A DNA stretch of 64,000 bases from Vibrio sp. 10N.261.55.A7. GTDB taxonomy: Bacteria > Pseudomonadota > Gammaproteobacteria > Enterobacterales > Vibrionaceae. The notes beneath the pieces were generated by a model. It was not told where the DNA came from. It ran no database searches and worked only from the letters and a program-made list of their open reading frames with translations. The translations under genes were made by a program, and so were the position numbers. The DNA lies in assembly GCF_002877365.1 (NCBI RefSeq), contig NZ_MCWZ01000282.1:18962-82961 (forward strand), given 5' to 3'. This document shows, piece after piece, positions 17,069 through 26,409 of this stretch; the first letter of the stretch is position 1; each line of letters starts with the position of its first letter.

Positions 17069-18286
17069 ATGGGAGAAGCTGTGAAGCTAACCAGAAACGA
17101 TGGCGAACAGATCAGGTTGAAAACCAGCCTTAATGTCTGGGTTTTTTATTCCAGTGATCGATTTCAATTGCATATAAGTCAAGAGCTGGCGAAATGCCAA
17201 AGTATTAGTTTCGAGACCATATCTCTACATAGCCTTGTGGTAGCAAACCTCGCTCAATTTACCGCACCCGATCTTATCTTTGTTGAAACAGGGCCAAATT
17301 GGGCTCAGAAGATTGTCGAACTTCAGCAGTACGAAGGCCCGGTTGCCGATGGCTACGAAGCGTCACTGATTGTTTTCGGTAATGAAAGTGATAACGGTGC
17401 GCTCAAAATTGCGCTTCGAATCGGCGCCGCGGATTTTGTGTCTGATAAGTCAGAAATTGATTCTCTTATTCCTATGTTGAAAAACGTGGCGGAAGAGAAG
17501 ATCGCCAATCGCGATCTTGGTGAGATGTATGCGTTTGTTAACTCTAAAGGTGGTGCAGGTGCCTCCACGTTGGCATTAAATTCCGCGATGACCATAGCAA
17601 AAGAATTTCCAGACAAAGTCTTACTTCTCGATCTTGATTTGCAGTTTGGAGTGATCGAGGACTACCTTAACGTCTCTTCCCCGTACAGCCTTTCTGATGC
17701 GATAGCCAGTGTCTCTGACTTGGATGAAGTCTCTCTTGCAAGTCTTGTCACGAAGCACGCTTCAGGGCTGCATGTGCTCGGTTTTAAGCATGAAAACACC
17801 CATGATAATTACGATAAAGCGAAGCACCTAAATAAATTGCTACCTATACTTAGAGAGTTTTATCCATATGTGATTGTCGACCTTTCAAGGGGAATAGACC
17901 GACTGTTTGCTCCGGTGTTAGCACCTGTCACTAAAGTGTTTTTGGTGACTCAGCAAAACTTGGTGTCGATAAAAAATACCACTCGAATTGCTAAGTTATT
18001 GGCATTAGATTTCGGTATAGGCAAAGAGCAGTTAGAGGTCGTAGTCAATCGTTATGAAAAACGTCAGTCGATCAAGCTAAAAGATATTGAAGGAACCATA
18101 GTGGGAGTCAAAGTGCATATGGTTCCAAACGATTTCAAAGTGGCGATTGAAAGTGCCAATTTAGGTCGACCATTTATTGAATCGAAAAGAAAGACTGCTT
18201 TAGCCAAATCCGTGGTGGAATTTACGTTGACCATGATGCCAGAACCAGAGCAAAAGAAAGGTTGGTTTAAGAGTCTGTTTTCTTAA
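17069..18286 (+). CDS. tadZ: TadZ/CpaE pilus localisation ATPase
   Basis: The 405-aa protein has an N-terminal receiver-like domain (about residues 20-145, lacking the full phosphoacceptor set) and a MinD/ParA-like ATPase. The deviant Walker A is NSKGGAGASTLAL (158-170) with VLLLDLDLQFG as the A' motif. This is the TadZ/CpaE layout; the protein places the Tad apparatus at the cell pole or membrane focus. The predicted catalytic lysine of the KGG signature is present. It lies between the pseudopilins and tadA with an intact ribosome site GAGGGA. Confidence 0.92.
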   Translation: MGEAVKLTRNDGEQIRLKTSLNVWVFYSSDRFQLHISQELAKCQSISFETISLHSLVVANLAQFTAPDLIFVETGPNWAQKIVELQQYEGPVADGYEASLIVFGNESDNGALKIALRIGAADFVSDKSEIDSLIPMLKNVAEEKIANRDLGEMYAFVNSKGGAGASTLALNSAMTIAKEFPDKVLLLDLDLQFGVIEDYLNVSSPYSLSDAIASVSDLDEVSLASLVTKHASGLHVLGFKHENTHDNYDKAKHLNKLLPILREFYPYVIVDLSRGIDRLFAPVLAPVTKVFLVTQQNLVSIKNTTRIAKLLALDFGIGKEQLEVVVNRYEKRQSIKLKDIEGTIVGVKVHMVPNDFKVAIESANLGRPFIESKRKTALAKSVVEFTLTMMPEPEQKKGWFKSLFS

Positions 18287-18303
18287 TGGAATAGGGAACT
18301 AGG

Positions 18304-19782
18304 ATGTTTTTTAAAAGAAAAAATATTAACCCTGAATTGCAAGAAAAGTTGGCGAATGCAGAGCATAATTTTGATGAATCCGTAGGTGAACAAGCGCTTA
18401 CCGATGAGTATGGCGACGCGATACATGATGACGCCTCGGGTAATATTGCTGAGCGCAAAGCCAGAGAGATACAAGACAGAGACAAAGCGGTTGATGATGC
18501 GAAAAAGCAGCTCGAACAAGAATTAGAAACCAAGCATTACTATCATCAACGTCTGCTCGAAACCTTAGATTTAGGATTATTAGCCAGCCTAGAAAAAGAG
18601 CGTGCAAAGAAAGATTTGCATGACGCCATTGTTCAATTGATGGCGGATGATCAAACGCATGCATTGAGTGCTGAAGGTCGAAAACGTGTCATTGTACAAA
18701 TTGAAGATGAGGTCTTTGGCCTTGGTCCACTCGAGCCGCTGCTTCATGATTCAACGGTGTCTGATATTCTGGTCAATGGGCCGAAAAGTGTTTTTGTTGA
18801 ACGTCGAGGCAAGCTTGAATCCACTCCTTATACCTTTCTCGATGATCGTCACCTTAGAAATATAATCGATAGAATTGTTAGCCAGGTTGGGCGTCGTATT
18901 GATGAAGCCTCGCCAATGGTAGATGCACGACTGGCCGATGGTTCGCGTGTTAATGCGATTATTCCTCCCTTAGCGCTAGATGGGCCTTCTGTTTCTATTC
19001 GTCGATTTGCCGTTGATAAACTTAATATGGAAAACCTACTCGGTTATAACTCAATATCGGAACCGATGGCGAAGTTTGTTGAAGCCGCCGTTCATGGTGA
19101 GCTAAATATTTTGATTTCTGGCGGGACAGGCTCAGGAAAAACCACCACATTAAACATATTCTCTGGATTTATTCCTAGTGACGCACGAATCATCACCATA
19201 GAAGATTCCGCCGAGCTTCAGTTGCAACAGCCCCATGTTGTGAGGTTGGAAACTCGCCCAGCAAACCTGGAAGGCAAAGGTGAAATTACTCAGCGGGATC
19301 TGGTGAAAAACTCGCTCCGTATGAGGCCAGATCGAATCGTTCTTGGAGAGGTGCGGGGCAGTGAAGCCGTCGACATGCTAGCCGCCATGAATACGGGGCA
19401 TGATGGATCTCTAGCCACCATACACGCCAATACTCCACGAGATGCGCTGAGCCGAGTTGAGAACATGTTCTCGATGGCGGGGTGGAATATTTCGACCAAA
19501 AACCTACGCTCTCAAATCGCCTCGGCTATCCATTTGGTTGTGCAAATGGAACGTCAAGAAGATGGTGGGCGTCGAATGACCAGCATTACTGAAATCAATG
19601 GCATGGAGGGTGAAGTCATCACCATGTCGGAAATATTTAAGTTTCAACGACAAGGAATGGATGAAGATGGCAAAGTCATCGGCTATTTCACCGCAACCGG
19701 TGTTGTGCCCGCGTGCCATGATCAATTGTCAAAAAAAGGGCTGCATATGCCCTTCGAGATTTTTAACGAGACATACCAATAG
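18304..19782 (+). CDS. tadA: Tad secretion ATPase TadA/CpaF
   Basis: The 492-aa hexameric ATPase powers Flp pilus extension, and in other species retraction. After a 100-residue acidic and coiled-coil-prone N-terminus, the core has LGPLEPLLHDSTVSDILVNG, Walker A SGGTGSGKTT (272-281), an Asp box near IITIEDSAELQL, Walker B RIVLGEVRGSEA and the His box TGHDGSLATIHAN. All catalytic motifs are intact. tadB follows 12 bp downstream. Confidence 0.95.
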   Translation: MFFKRKNINPELQEKLANAEHNFDESVGEQALTDEYGDAIHDDASGNIAERKAREIQDRDKAVDDAKKQLEQELETKHYYHQRLLETLDLGLLASLEKERAKKDLHDAIVQLMADDQTHALSAEGRKRVIVQIEDEVFGLGPLEPLLHDSTVSDILVNGPKSVFVERRGKLESTPYTFLDDRHLRNIIDRIVSQVGRRIDEASPMVDARLADGSRVNAIIPPLALDGPSVSIRRFAVDKLNMENLLGYNSISEPMAKFVEAAVHGELNILISGGTGSGKTTTLNIFSGFIPSDARIITIEDSAELQLQQPHVVRLETRPANLEGKGEITQRDLVKNSLRMRPDRIVLGEVRGSEAVDMLAAMNTGHDGSLATIHANTPRDALSRVENMFSMAGWNISTKNLRSQIASAIHLVVQMERQEDGGRRMTSITEINGMEGEVITMSEIFKFQRQGMDEDGKVIGYFTATGVVPACHDQLSKKGLHMPFEIFNETYQ

Positions 19783-19794
19783 GAGTGGCAAGTC

Positions 19795-20763
19795 ATGGGA
19801 CAAGATCCGACGCTCTTTTATGTACTGCTCTTTTTTGCCGTGGTGTTTATCTCCCAGGCATTGATACTGCCCGCCGCAGGTAGCAAAGCGAAACACAAAG
19901 AGCTTTCACAAAGGTTGAAAGAGTCACAATCCAATTTAGATGAAGAAACCCGTTCACTGTTACATGAGCATTATCTGAAAAGCCTGACGCCAACGGATAG
20001 GAAACTGGTTCAGATAAAGATTTTTTCCAGTCTGAAAAAGAACATTGAGTTATCGGGCTATGACTGGTCTCTGACTCAAACGCTGACCGTGACTTTCTTA
20101 ATCGCCACTATCTCCACGTTGATACTGCTTGTTATTGGTCAGCCTTGGTTCGTTGAAATTGCCTCTTTCTGTGGTACCTGGGTGCTCATGCACATGATGA
20201 TTCAACGTAAAATATCTCAAAGGCTATCCGCGTTTGAAGAGCAGTTACCTGACGCGCTCGATATCATGCGTCGAATGTTGCAAGCCGGGCAACCCGTCAC
20301 ACAAGCCTTTAACGAGGTGGGCAATGAAATGCCTGCGCCCATTGGTATTGAGTTTAAAAATACCTTTAACCTTCTGAACTATGGCTACGATATGCGTTTG
20401 GCGATCATGCAAATGGCCGACCGCACACCAACAGTGTCAATGCTGGCCTTTTCGAGTGCGGTGCTACTTCAAAAAGAAACGGGCGGGAACCTTTCAGAGA
20501 ACTTAGAAAAAGTATCGCACGTATTAAGAGCACGTTTTAAATTGCAGCGGAAGATCAAAACCATTTCAGCAGAAAGCCGTTTATCGGCATGGATTCTGGT
20601 TTTGTCTCCGTTCATTTTGTTTATTTTTATGTCGGTCATCAATCCCACTTATGTGGAGCCACTTTACGAAGACCCCCGAGGAATGACACTCGTGAGTGGT
20701 GGTATTGTCAGCTTATTTTTTGGTTCTATATGGATCAGAAACATCATTAATTTCGAGGTGTAG
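19795..20763 (+). CDS. tadB: Tad inner-membrane platform protein TadB
   Basis: The 322-aa protein has the GspF/T2SSF domain (EEQLPDALDIMRRMLQAGQP, then FNEVGNEMPAPIG) flanked by hydrophobic segments at the N-terminus, around residues 95-130 and at the C-terminus. TadB and TadC together form the inner-membrane platform that TadA turns. The domain order and length match TadB. It ends 1 bp before the tadC start codon, so the two should be made in equal amounts. Confidence 0.92.
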   Translation: MGQDPTLFYVLLFFAVVFISQALILPAAGSKAKHKELSQRLKESQSNLDEETRSLLHEHYLKSLTPTDRKLVQIKIFSSLKKNIELSGYDWSLTQTLTVTFLIATISTLILLVIGQPWFVEIASFCGTWVLMHMMIQRKISQRLSAFEEQLPDALDIMRRMLQAGQPVTQAFNEVGNEMPAPIGIEFKNTFNLLNYGYDMRLAIMQMADRTPTVSMLAFSSAVLLQKETGGNLSENLEKVSHVLRARFKLQRKIKTISAESRLSAWILVLSPFILFIFMSVINPTYVEPLYEDPRGMTLVSGGIVSLFFGSIWIRNIINFEV

Positions 20764-20764
20764 C

Positions 20765-21709
20765 ATGGAGCACCTTCTAGAACTACTTAACCAATTTGAA
20801 GTGAATGAGCAGCTTTTCTTCTTGGGTTTCATTATGGTCTCAACGAGTCTGGCGGTCATGACGGTTGCGTTTATTGTATTTGGTGTGAAGTCGCCGCTAA
20901 AAAGAAAACTGGACGAGATAAGAAAAGGGGCCGACTCCCATAAGCTGAAAAAGAACAGCAAGATTGATAATACTCTAGAGTCGCTCGCGCCAATGATGAC
21001 GCCCAAAAGCTCAAAAGAGCGTGAGAGTGTCCGTCATCAATTGATGCATGCGGGTTACCATGATGCCGATGCCTTAACGATTTTCTATGCGTTAAAAATC
21101 TTCAGTTTTATCATTGGACTCATGGCGGCGGCGGCTTTCTATTACTTCGCACCAGATTTGAAAAATCTAAGGTTGGCAATAATCGGGAGCATTGCCACGG
21201 GGTTATTCTTACCGAATATTGTGCTCAACCGTATTGTGAAAAAACGCCAATCCAAGATTCGAGGAGGAGTGCCTGATGCACTCGATCTGTTGGTGGTTTG
21301 TACCGAATCTGGTCTTGGGTTTAACTCGGCGCTGAGAAGGGTCGCTGATGAACTTATGATTTCTCACCCTGAATTTGCTGATGAGCTTGATACAGTGTGC
21401 GCGAAAATAAAAGCGGGTGTTGAAATGTCAGATGCGTTTGAAGATCTCGTAGAACGGACTGGTGTGGTTGAAATTACCGGTCTCGTTAAGATGCTTGCGC
21501 ACTCATCTCGTATTGGGGGCAGTATCTCCCAGACGTTGAGAGAGTACACCGAAGACTTTAGGGATCGACGCAATCAGGAAGTCGAAGAGATCGCTGCAAA
21601 AATTCCGACCAAGATGATCTTCCCTCTGCTACTTTTTATCTGGCCATGCTTTTTTATCGTTGCTATCGGGCCATCCATGCTGAGTCTGACTGCAACGTTA
21701 GGAAAATAA
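20765..21709 (+). CDS. tadC: Tad inner-membrane platform protein TadC
   Basis: From ATG 20765 (MEHLLELLNQF) the protein has 314 aa. The open frame extends upstream to 20696, but that would overlap tadB by 68 bp, so the later start is preferred. It has an N-terminal hydrophobic segment, paired helices around residues 115-165, the T2SSF domain (VPDALDLLVVCTESGLGFN, EFADELDTVCAKIKAG) and a C-terminal hydrophobic segment. It partners TadB under the TadA ATPase. Confidence 0.92.
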   Translation: MEHLLELLNQFEVNEQLFFLGFIMVSTSLAVMTVAFIVFGVKSPLKRKLDEIRKGADSHKLKKNSKIDNTLESLAPMMTPKSSKERESVRHQLMHAGYHDADALTIFYALKIFSFIIGLMAAAAFYYFAPDLKNLRLAIIGSIATGLFLPNIVLNRIVKKRQSKIRGGVPDALDLLVVCTESGLGFNSALRRVADELMISHPEFADELDTVCAKIKAGVEMSDAFEDLVERTGVVEITGLVKMLAHSSRIGGSISQTLREYTEDFRDRRNQEVEEIAAKIPTKMIFPLLLFIWPCFFIVAIGPSMLSLTATLGK

Positions 21710-21718
21710 GGAGTATTT

Positions 21719-22747
21719 ATGAAAGGATACAAGCGATTCGTTGTTATGACGTTATCACTCATGTTGACAGCGTGCGCTACTGAGCCAGAAAAGCCAGGCT
21801 TTGATTCTGCTTTGTATGATGGTCTTCCTGTGGACACGCTGACCTCAGATGCCCCGCCACTGAATGAAAAAGAAGCCATCATGCGAGGAGATATCGCCCT
21901 CAGCAAGAACAATATAGATTTGGCCCTTTACGAGTACATTCGCTCTCTATCGTTTCCAGATGGGCAGTATCATGACAAGTCACTCTACAACATTGGTCGC
22001 ATACATGAATCACGAGGCAATTTACCGTTAGCTCAGAAAGCCTATTCCATTGCACTGGAAGAGAACCCTAATAATGTTCAAGTGTTAGAGCATCTAGGTG
22101 GCATATACGCAAAGTCGGGCGATGTCGAGCTAGGGTACAGTTACTTTCTGCGTGCTTTGAATGCCGATCAAGTTCGACTTAATAGCAGCAACACGCTCAA
22201 CCCAGATGATCTTGTGAAACCAGAAGAGGTGGAATCACTGCAGATTGATAATGACTCTCCCGTGACTGCGTATATGGGACTAGGGGTATTAACCGATGTT
22301 AAAGCCAATCACACCCTAGCTCAGGCCTTTTATAAAAAAGCACTACTCATTGAGCCTCGCTCGGTGAAAGTGCAAATCAATACGGGTTACTCGTATTACA
22401 TGTCGGGTGATTATAAAACCGCGCTGAAGTACACCCTTTCCGCCTTAGAGCAAGAGCCCAATAATGAAAAAGCACAGAACAACTTGGCTCTTATTTATCT
22501 GAGCCGAGGGGAAATAAAACGCGCCATCAATGTGTTTATGCGACAAATGGAAGCGGCAGAAGCGCTCAACAACGTTGGCTACTTTTTGATTCTTCAAGGC
22601 AAGCCAGACAAGGCCATTCCTTACTTGCAGCAGGCTATCGATAAAAAGCCTTCGTATTACAAAGTGGCGAATGAAAACCTAGAGAGGGCGTTAGCCGAGG
22701 TGAGAGCGAACACGGTGCAAGAGCCGATAGATGTTAAAGCTGAATAG
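21719..22747 (+). CDS. tadD: TPR lipoprotein TadD
   Basis: The 342-aa protein has a lipoprotein signal ending LMLTAC (Cys19) and at least four to five tetratricopeptide-like repeats between residues 60 and 325, with typical pairs such as AYSIALEENPNNVQVLEHLG, AFYKKALLIEPRSVKVQINTG and YTLSALEQEPNNEKAQNNLA. TadD is a periplasm-facing lipoprotein needed to assemble or stabilise the secretin and pilus. It is the last gene of the operon, 9 bp after tadC and followed by a terminator. Confidence 0.92.
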   Translation: MKGYKRFVVMTLSLMLTACATEPEKPGFDSALYDGLPVDTLTSDAPPLNEKEAIMRGDIALSKNNIDLALYEYIRSLSFPDGQYHDKSLYNIGRIHESRGNLPLAQKAYSIALEENPNNVQVLEHLGGIYAKSGDVELGYSYFLRALNADQVRLNSSNTLNPDDLVKPEEVESLQIDNDSPVTAYMGLGVLTDVKANHTLAQAFYKKALLIEPRSVKVQINTGYSYYMSGDYKTALKYTLSALEQEPNNEKAQNNLALIYLSRGEIKRAINVFMRQMEAAEALNNVGYFLILQGKPDKAIPYLQQAIDKKPSYYKVANENLERALAEVRANTVQEPIDVKAE

Positions 22748-22768
22748 CGGTTAACGTCTATTCAAAGA

Positions 22769-22795
22769 AAAAGGAGAGCCAAGGCTCTCCTTTTT
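22769..22795. terminator. Bidirectional terminator between tadD and chrA
   Basis: An A run, then GGAGAGCC and GGCTCTCC with a tight loop, then a T run. It is symmetrical and serves both the tad operon (+) and the convergent chromate transporter gene (-). Confidence 0.85.
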
Positions 22796-22830
22796 AGTGC
22801 GATGGAAAGGAACAAACAAGAAACTAAAAA

Positions 22831-23976
22831 CTAGAGAAACCCAGTGGCAGTGGCAGCGAGCATAAAGAAAGCGACCATCCAAACAATAGGCAATTTAAGT
22901 TGCTTCAATAGAAAGAAGCCAATCAGTACCAATGAAATATCCAGCGCATTGACGACGGCACTGGTAAAAACAGGTTGGTACAGCGCTGCCATCAACAATC
23001 CAACAACCGAGGCGTTTACCCCAGAGATGGCTCCTGCGACACGAGGCTTATTGGCCAGTTGTTGCCAGTTTTTGAGTACGCCGAGTAGCAACAAAAACCC
23101 TGGTAAGAACACGCCAATCGTCGCGATCACTGCACCAAGCAAAGGGGCTCCAGGCAGCATTTCGTAGCCAATGTAGGTTGCAAAGGTAAACATTGGCCCT
23201 GGAACGGCTTGCGCTGCGGCATAACCGGTTAGAAAGGCGTCTGGTGTTATCTGGTCGCCAACGATGTTTTGCAGCAAAGGCAGAACGACATGACCGCCAC
23301 CAAAGACGAGGCTACCGGCTTGAAAGAAATCACTAAACAAGCCAATGCTCGGAGCCATGTTGCTTAATAGTGGAAGCCCGAACAGCAAGCCCACGAAAAG
23401 CAACAGAGGCCACAAAGCCGGTTTAAACGGTGTGTTGCTCGGTTGTTCTGATGTGTTCGCTAAAAAACGCATGCCAATCGCGCCGGCAATAAGAAGGACT
23501 GCAATTTGGGTTGAAATACTGGGTAGCAATAGGAGTGCTATAGCGGTCACTACGCATAAACCGACGGTTAAAGTCTGTTTGCAAAAATTCTTATACATTC
23601 CCCACGCGGCATCCGCCACCACGACCACAGCGAGCAACTTTAGACCATGAATCACACTTTGGAACACGGAATTGTCAGTGAGTTGGCTACTTAATGCGGC
23701 AAGCGCAAGCATGATAAGAATAGACGGTAAGGTAAAACCAAAAAAAGCCATGCAGGCTCCGCCTAGTCCACCTCGTTTATAGCCAATGGCGAACCCGACC
23801 TGGCTCGAACCTGGGCCAGGAAGAAACTGACTGAGCGCAACAATTTGACCGTATTCATTGTCATCAAGCCATTTCTTTTTTTCAACAAAGGTACTGCGGA
23901 AGTAGCCAATGTGTGCGGCTGGCCCACCAAAGCTTATCCAGCCTAAGGCAAAGAATATTTTAAAAATAGATAGCAT
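22831..23976 (-). CDS. chrA: Chromate transporter family protein ChrA
   Basis: The 381-aa polytopic membrane protein of the long-chain CHR family has two homologous halves. The N-terminal half starts FALGWISFGGPAAHIGYF and contains LSQFLPGPGSSQVGFAIG; the C-terminal half has QAGSLVFGGGHVVLPLLQ and AAQAVPGPMFTFATYIG. These are the duplicated GGP/PGP signatures of ChrA. The family exports chromate by proton motive force, though many members have unproven substrates. The gene is divergent from a LysR regulator. Confidence 0.88.
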   Translation of the reverse strand: MLSIFKIFFALGWISFGGPAAHIGYFRSTFVEKKKWLDDNEYGQIVALSQFLPGPGSSQVGFAIGYKRGGLGGACMAFFGFTLPSILIMLALAALSSQLTDNSVFQSVIHGLKLLAVVVVADAAWGMYKNFCKQTLTVGLCVVTAIALLLLPSISTQIAVLLIAGAIGMRFLANTSEQPSNTPFKPALWPLLLFVGLLFGLPLLSNMAPSIGLFSDFFQAGSLVFGGGHVVLPLLQNIVGDQITPDAFLTGYAAAQAVPGPMFTFATYIGYEMLPGAPLLGAVIATIGVFLPGFLLLLGVLKNWQQLANKPRVAGAISGVNASVVGLLMAALYQPVFTSAVVNALDISLVLIGFFLLKQLKLPIVWMVAFFMLAATATGFL

Positions 23977-24114
23977 CGCTTTTCTCTACATGCGTGTTCA
24001 TTGATTGAATTCGTCGCTACTGTACGAAATGAACTAAAATGATTCAAATTGATAGATTTAATCTAATCTATGAATAAAATAGGATTACTTGATGCATCAG
24101 TGGGTAAACAGAGC

Positions 24115-25035
24115 ATGAATGAGATCAACTGGAAGAACATCGATTTAAATTTGCTCGTGACTTTTTCTCAGCTTTATCGATATCGAAGTGTGAGTGTCGC
24201 GGCAGAAAAGAGTCACGTCAGCCAATCAGCAATGAGCCATAGCCTAGCGCGATTGAGACAGTTGCTTGATGATCCCTTATTTGAGCGCAAAGGCCACAGT
24301 ATGGAGGCGACAGAACACGCGCACCAAATCGCCCCCGTCGTACACCACTTGCTTGATGCCATTTCAACTCAGTTGCTCTCTAAAGAGCCTTTTAACCCTG
24401 AGATGTATTCGGGCGTTTGCCGAATTGGCTTAACGGATTACGCAGAGTTTATTTTTGCGCCTCTGCTGTACGATTCGATTCGCCGCCTTGCACCCAAAGC
24501 ACAAGTGAGCTTTATCAATGTGAACAGAAACAATTACGTGAGTGTTGCCGAGCAAGAAAAGCTGGATGCCGTGATTGGCAGTATTGCTCTGGTCGATGAT
24601 GCGTTTGAAGCCAAGAAGATTTACACCGAAAAGCATGTTTGCCTGTTTGATCCGCAGCAAGTCAAAGTGAAGGGGCGGCTGACCATAGAACAATTTGCGA
24701 ATATTGACCATGCCCTAGTGAGCGCTGATGGTCGGCTTTCAACTCAAGTGGATAAGCGTTTGAAAGAGCAAGGGATGACACGCCAAGTGACGGTTGCTTC
24801 AAGGAATTTTTTAACCATTCGCAGCTTGTTGAATACCCGACGCTTGATTGCCATTGTGCCTGAGCTTATGGCGAGAAGTGAGGCCTTTCGCGATCATCTT
24901 ACGACAACACCACCACCGATAGAGGTGCCAGATTTTGACATTTCTGTGCTCTGGAAAAGCAGCAAACAGCAAGACGAAAAAAATCGTTGGTTACGAACAC
25001 TCGTCTATGAGGTGGTGAGCAAAGGCCGAAGATAA
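24115..25035 (+). CDS. LysR-type regulator divergent from chrA
   Basis: The protein has 306 aa from ATG 24115, or 321 aa if ATG 24070 is used; neither start has a strong ribosome site, and I choose 24115 because family N-termini begin near INWKNIDLNLLVTF. The helix-turn-helix VAAEKSHVSQSAMSHSLARL is of the NodD/LeuO-like class and an effector-binding domain follows. Divergent placement with a 138-bp gap suggests control of chrA, as is common for chrA genes. The effector is unknown. Confidence 0.82.
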   Translation: MNEINWKNIDLNLLVTFSQLYRYRSVSVAAEKSHVSQSAMSHSLARLRQLLDDPLFERKGHSMEATEHAHQIAPVVHHLLDAISTQLLSKEPFNPEMYSGVCRIGLTDYAEFIFAPLLYDSIRRLAPKAQVSFINVNRNNYVSVAEQEKLDAVIGSIALVDDAFEAKKIYTEKHVCLFDPQQVKVKGRLTIEQFANIDHALVSADGRLSTQVDKRLKEQGMTRQVTVASRNFLTIRSLLNTRRLIAIVPELMARSEAFRDHLTTTPPPIEVPDFDISVLWKSSKQQDEKNRWLRTLVYEVVSKGRR

Positions 25036-25117
25036 TGTCGTCAGGCAACAGTTTTAGGTGGTAGCCACTCTCACAGCAGTCGTTTAGGCCGTCGCTGTTC
25101 AGAGAGTACATTGGCGT

Positions 25118-26230
25118 CTAATGGCGAGAAGAAAAGCTATCGATCTTATCCAGCAATATGCCTGTGCCTTTCCATATTAAGACGGTCGCGAAGGCGCTGA
25201 CATACCCATCAATCGCGTAGTGCCAGGCAAGATGCACCGAACCAATTTGAATCATCACCACATTGGCCCACATCACTCTCCCTAACCATTTATTCTTTCG
25301 ACTGGCGCCGAGCGCCATCAACACCGCGATGGAAACATGCATGCTTGGCATGGCTGATATTCCCACTCCCACACCGCCCTCACGATTGAGATGCCTCAGC
25401 CACAAACTGTCTTGTACATCAATTGCCCAGACAGGAGGAAACCCCACTTCCATTAACTCTCGGCTTTGTATTCTCAGCGTGTCAATCAATGGAAGAAAGT
25501 AGGTGTGTTCAGGGTTGAGCAGGTGCATGTAACATGGCCCTGCAGAAGAGAGTATCGTTGCCAACAGCCCTCCGACAATGAGCCAGCTAGAAAGAAAGCT
25601 CAAGAGGTATTGGTCTCGCAGTCGTTTGGACTTTCTATCGATGATAAAAAAGAGCAGAGCGCCCCACATGAGTAAAAACCACAGGTGGTAAAAAAAGTTG
25701 ATCACAAAAGTCGCGTAGTGATGAGAAAAAACGGCATGAGTGAGCTCCCAAGGCGATACGCCAAAATGCAACCACTTATCAAATTCATAGAAGGCAAGGT
25801 CGTACTCAAATGGGTGCAAGTCGGGGATGATAGTCTTTAAATAGGTGTAGCTAGAGAGCGTAAAATTCAGCACTAAGATCAGTAAAATAAAAGAGAGAGC
25901 CTTCGAAATTGGCTGAAAAAACGAAAAGATCTTTTTAACGTATTTGACCAAAGGGTGAGAGGCGCGGTGATAAAGCAGGTAACAGTAATAATAGACGCTC
26001 CAGGTTAGGAAGGAGACGTAGCACATGTTGAGCAAGCTTCTTAAATAGGAAAAAATGTCGTACTTGATATCAAGGTCATGATCCGTGAATCGTGAGAGCA
26101 GGTACAGGCTGACACAGGTGAATAACACGTAGCAGTAGATAATTCTATCTTGTCTCAGTGCGAGCTTAATATCAGACCATTGACTTCTCCAATCTATTCT
26201 AGATGGCGTTGCGTCCATAGTATGACTCAC
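25118..26230 (-). CDS. PAP2-superfamily membrane phosphatase
   Basis: The 370-aa protein has six to seven hydrophobic segments and a C-terminal PAP2_3-type catalytic region: SAMPSMHVSIAV carries the C2 motif (P-S-M-H) and SVHLAWHYAIDGY the C3 motif with its His and Asp. This layout resembles inositol-phosphorylceramide-synthase-like and undecaprenyl/lipid phosphatases acting on the outer face of the membrane. The substrate is not readable. It is convergent with the LysR gene and 179 bp downstream of an O-antigen-ligase-like gene on the same strand, so a joint role in surface glycolipid chemistry is possible. Confidence 0.8.
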   Translation of the reverse strand: MSHTMDATPSRIDWRSQWSDIKLALRQDRIIYCYVLFTCVSLYLLSRFTDHDLDIKYDIFSYLRSLLNMCYVSFLTWSVYYYCYLLYHRASHPLVKYVKKIFSFFQPISKALSFILLILVLNFTLSSYTYLKTIIPDLHPFEYDLAFYEFDKWLHFGVSPWELTHAVFSHHYATFVINFFYHLWFLLMWGALLFFIIDRKSKRLRDQYLLSFLSSWLIVGGLLATILSSAGPCYMHLLNPEHTYFLPLIDTLRIQSRELMEVGFPPVWAIDVQDSLWLRHLNREGGVGVGISAMPSMHVSIAVLMALGASRKNKWLGRVMWANVVMIQIGSVHLAWHYAIDGYVSAFATVLIWKGTGILLDKIDSFSSRH

Positions 26231-26409
26231 TCCTTTGCTGCCAAACTGCCCCTGTACTATTTAGCATAGACCACATTACTCAGCATCGACGGCATTCATC
26301 AGGTCGTGATGACGCTCGTTTAGAGAAGCCAAGCCTGAAAATAAGCGTGAAGCTAAGTCTAAAAAGAAGGGGCAAAATAAGGCTCAAAAGTCGCTAAATA
26401 AAAGCCTAA

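Noticed and set aside
20696..20764. Upstream extension of TadC
   Set aside because: It overlaps TadB; the ATG at 20765 gives the normal TadC N-terminus.
26300..26400. A lysine-rich reading frame in the gap between the PAP2 and O-antigen-ligase-like genes
   Set aside because: No start codon with a ribosome site and it reads as low-complexity A/G-rich sequence.
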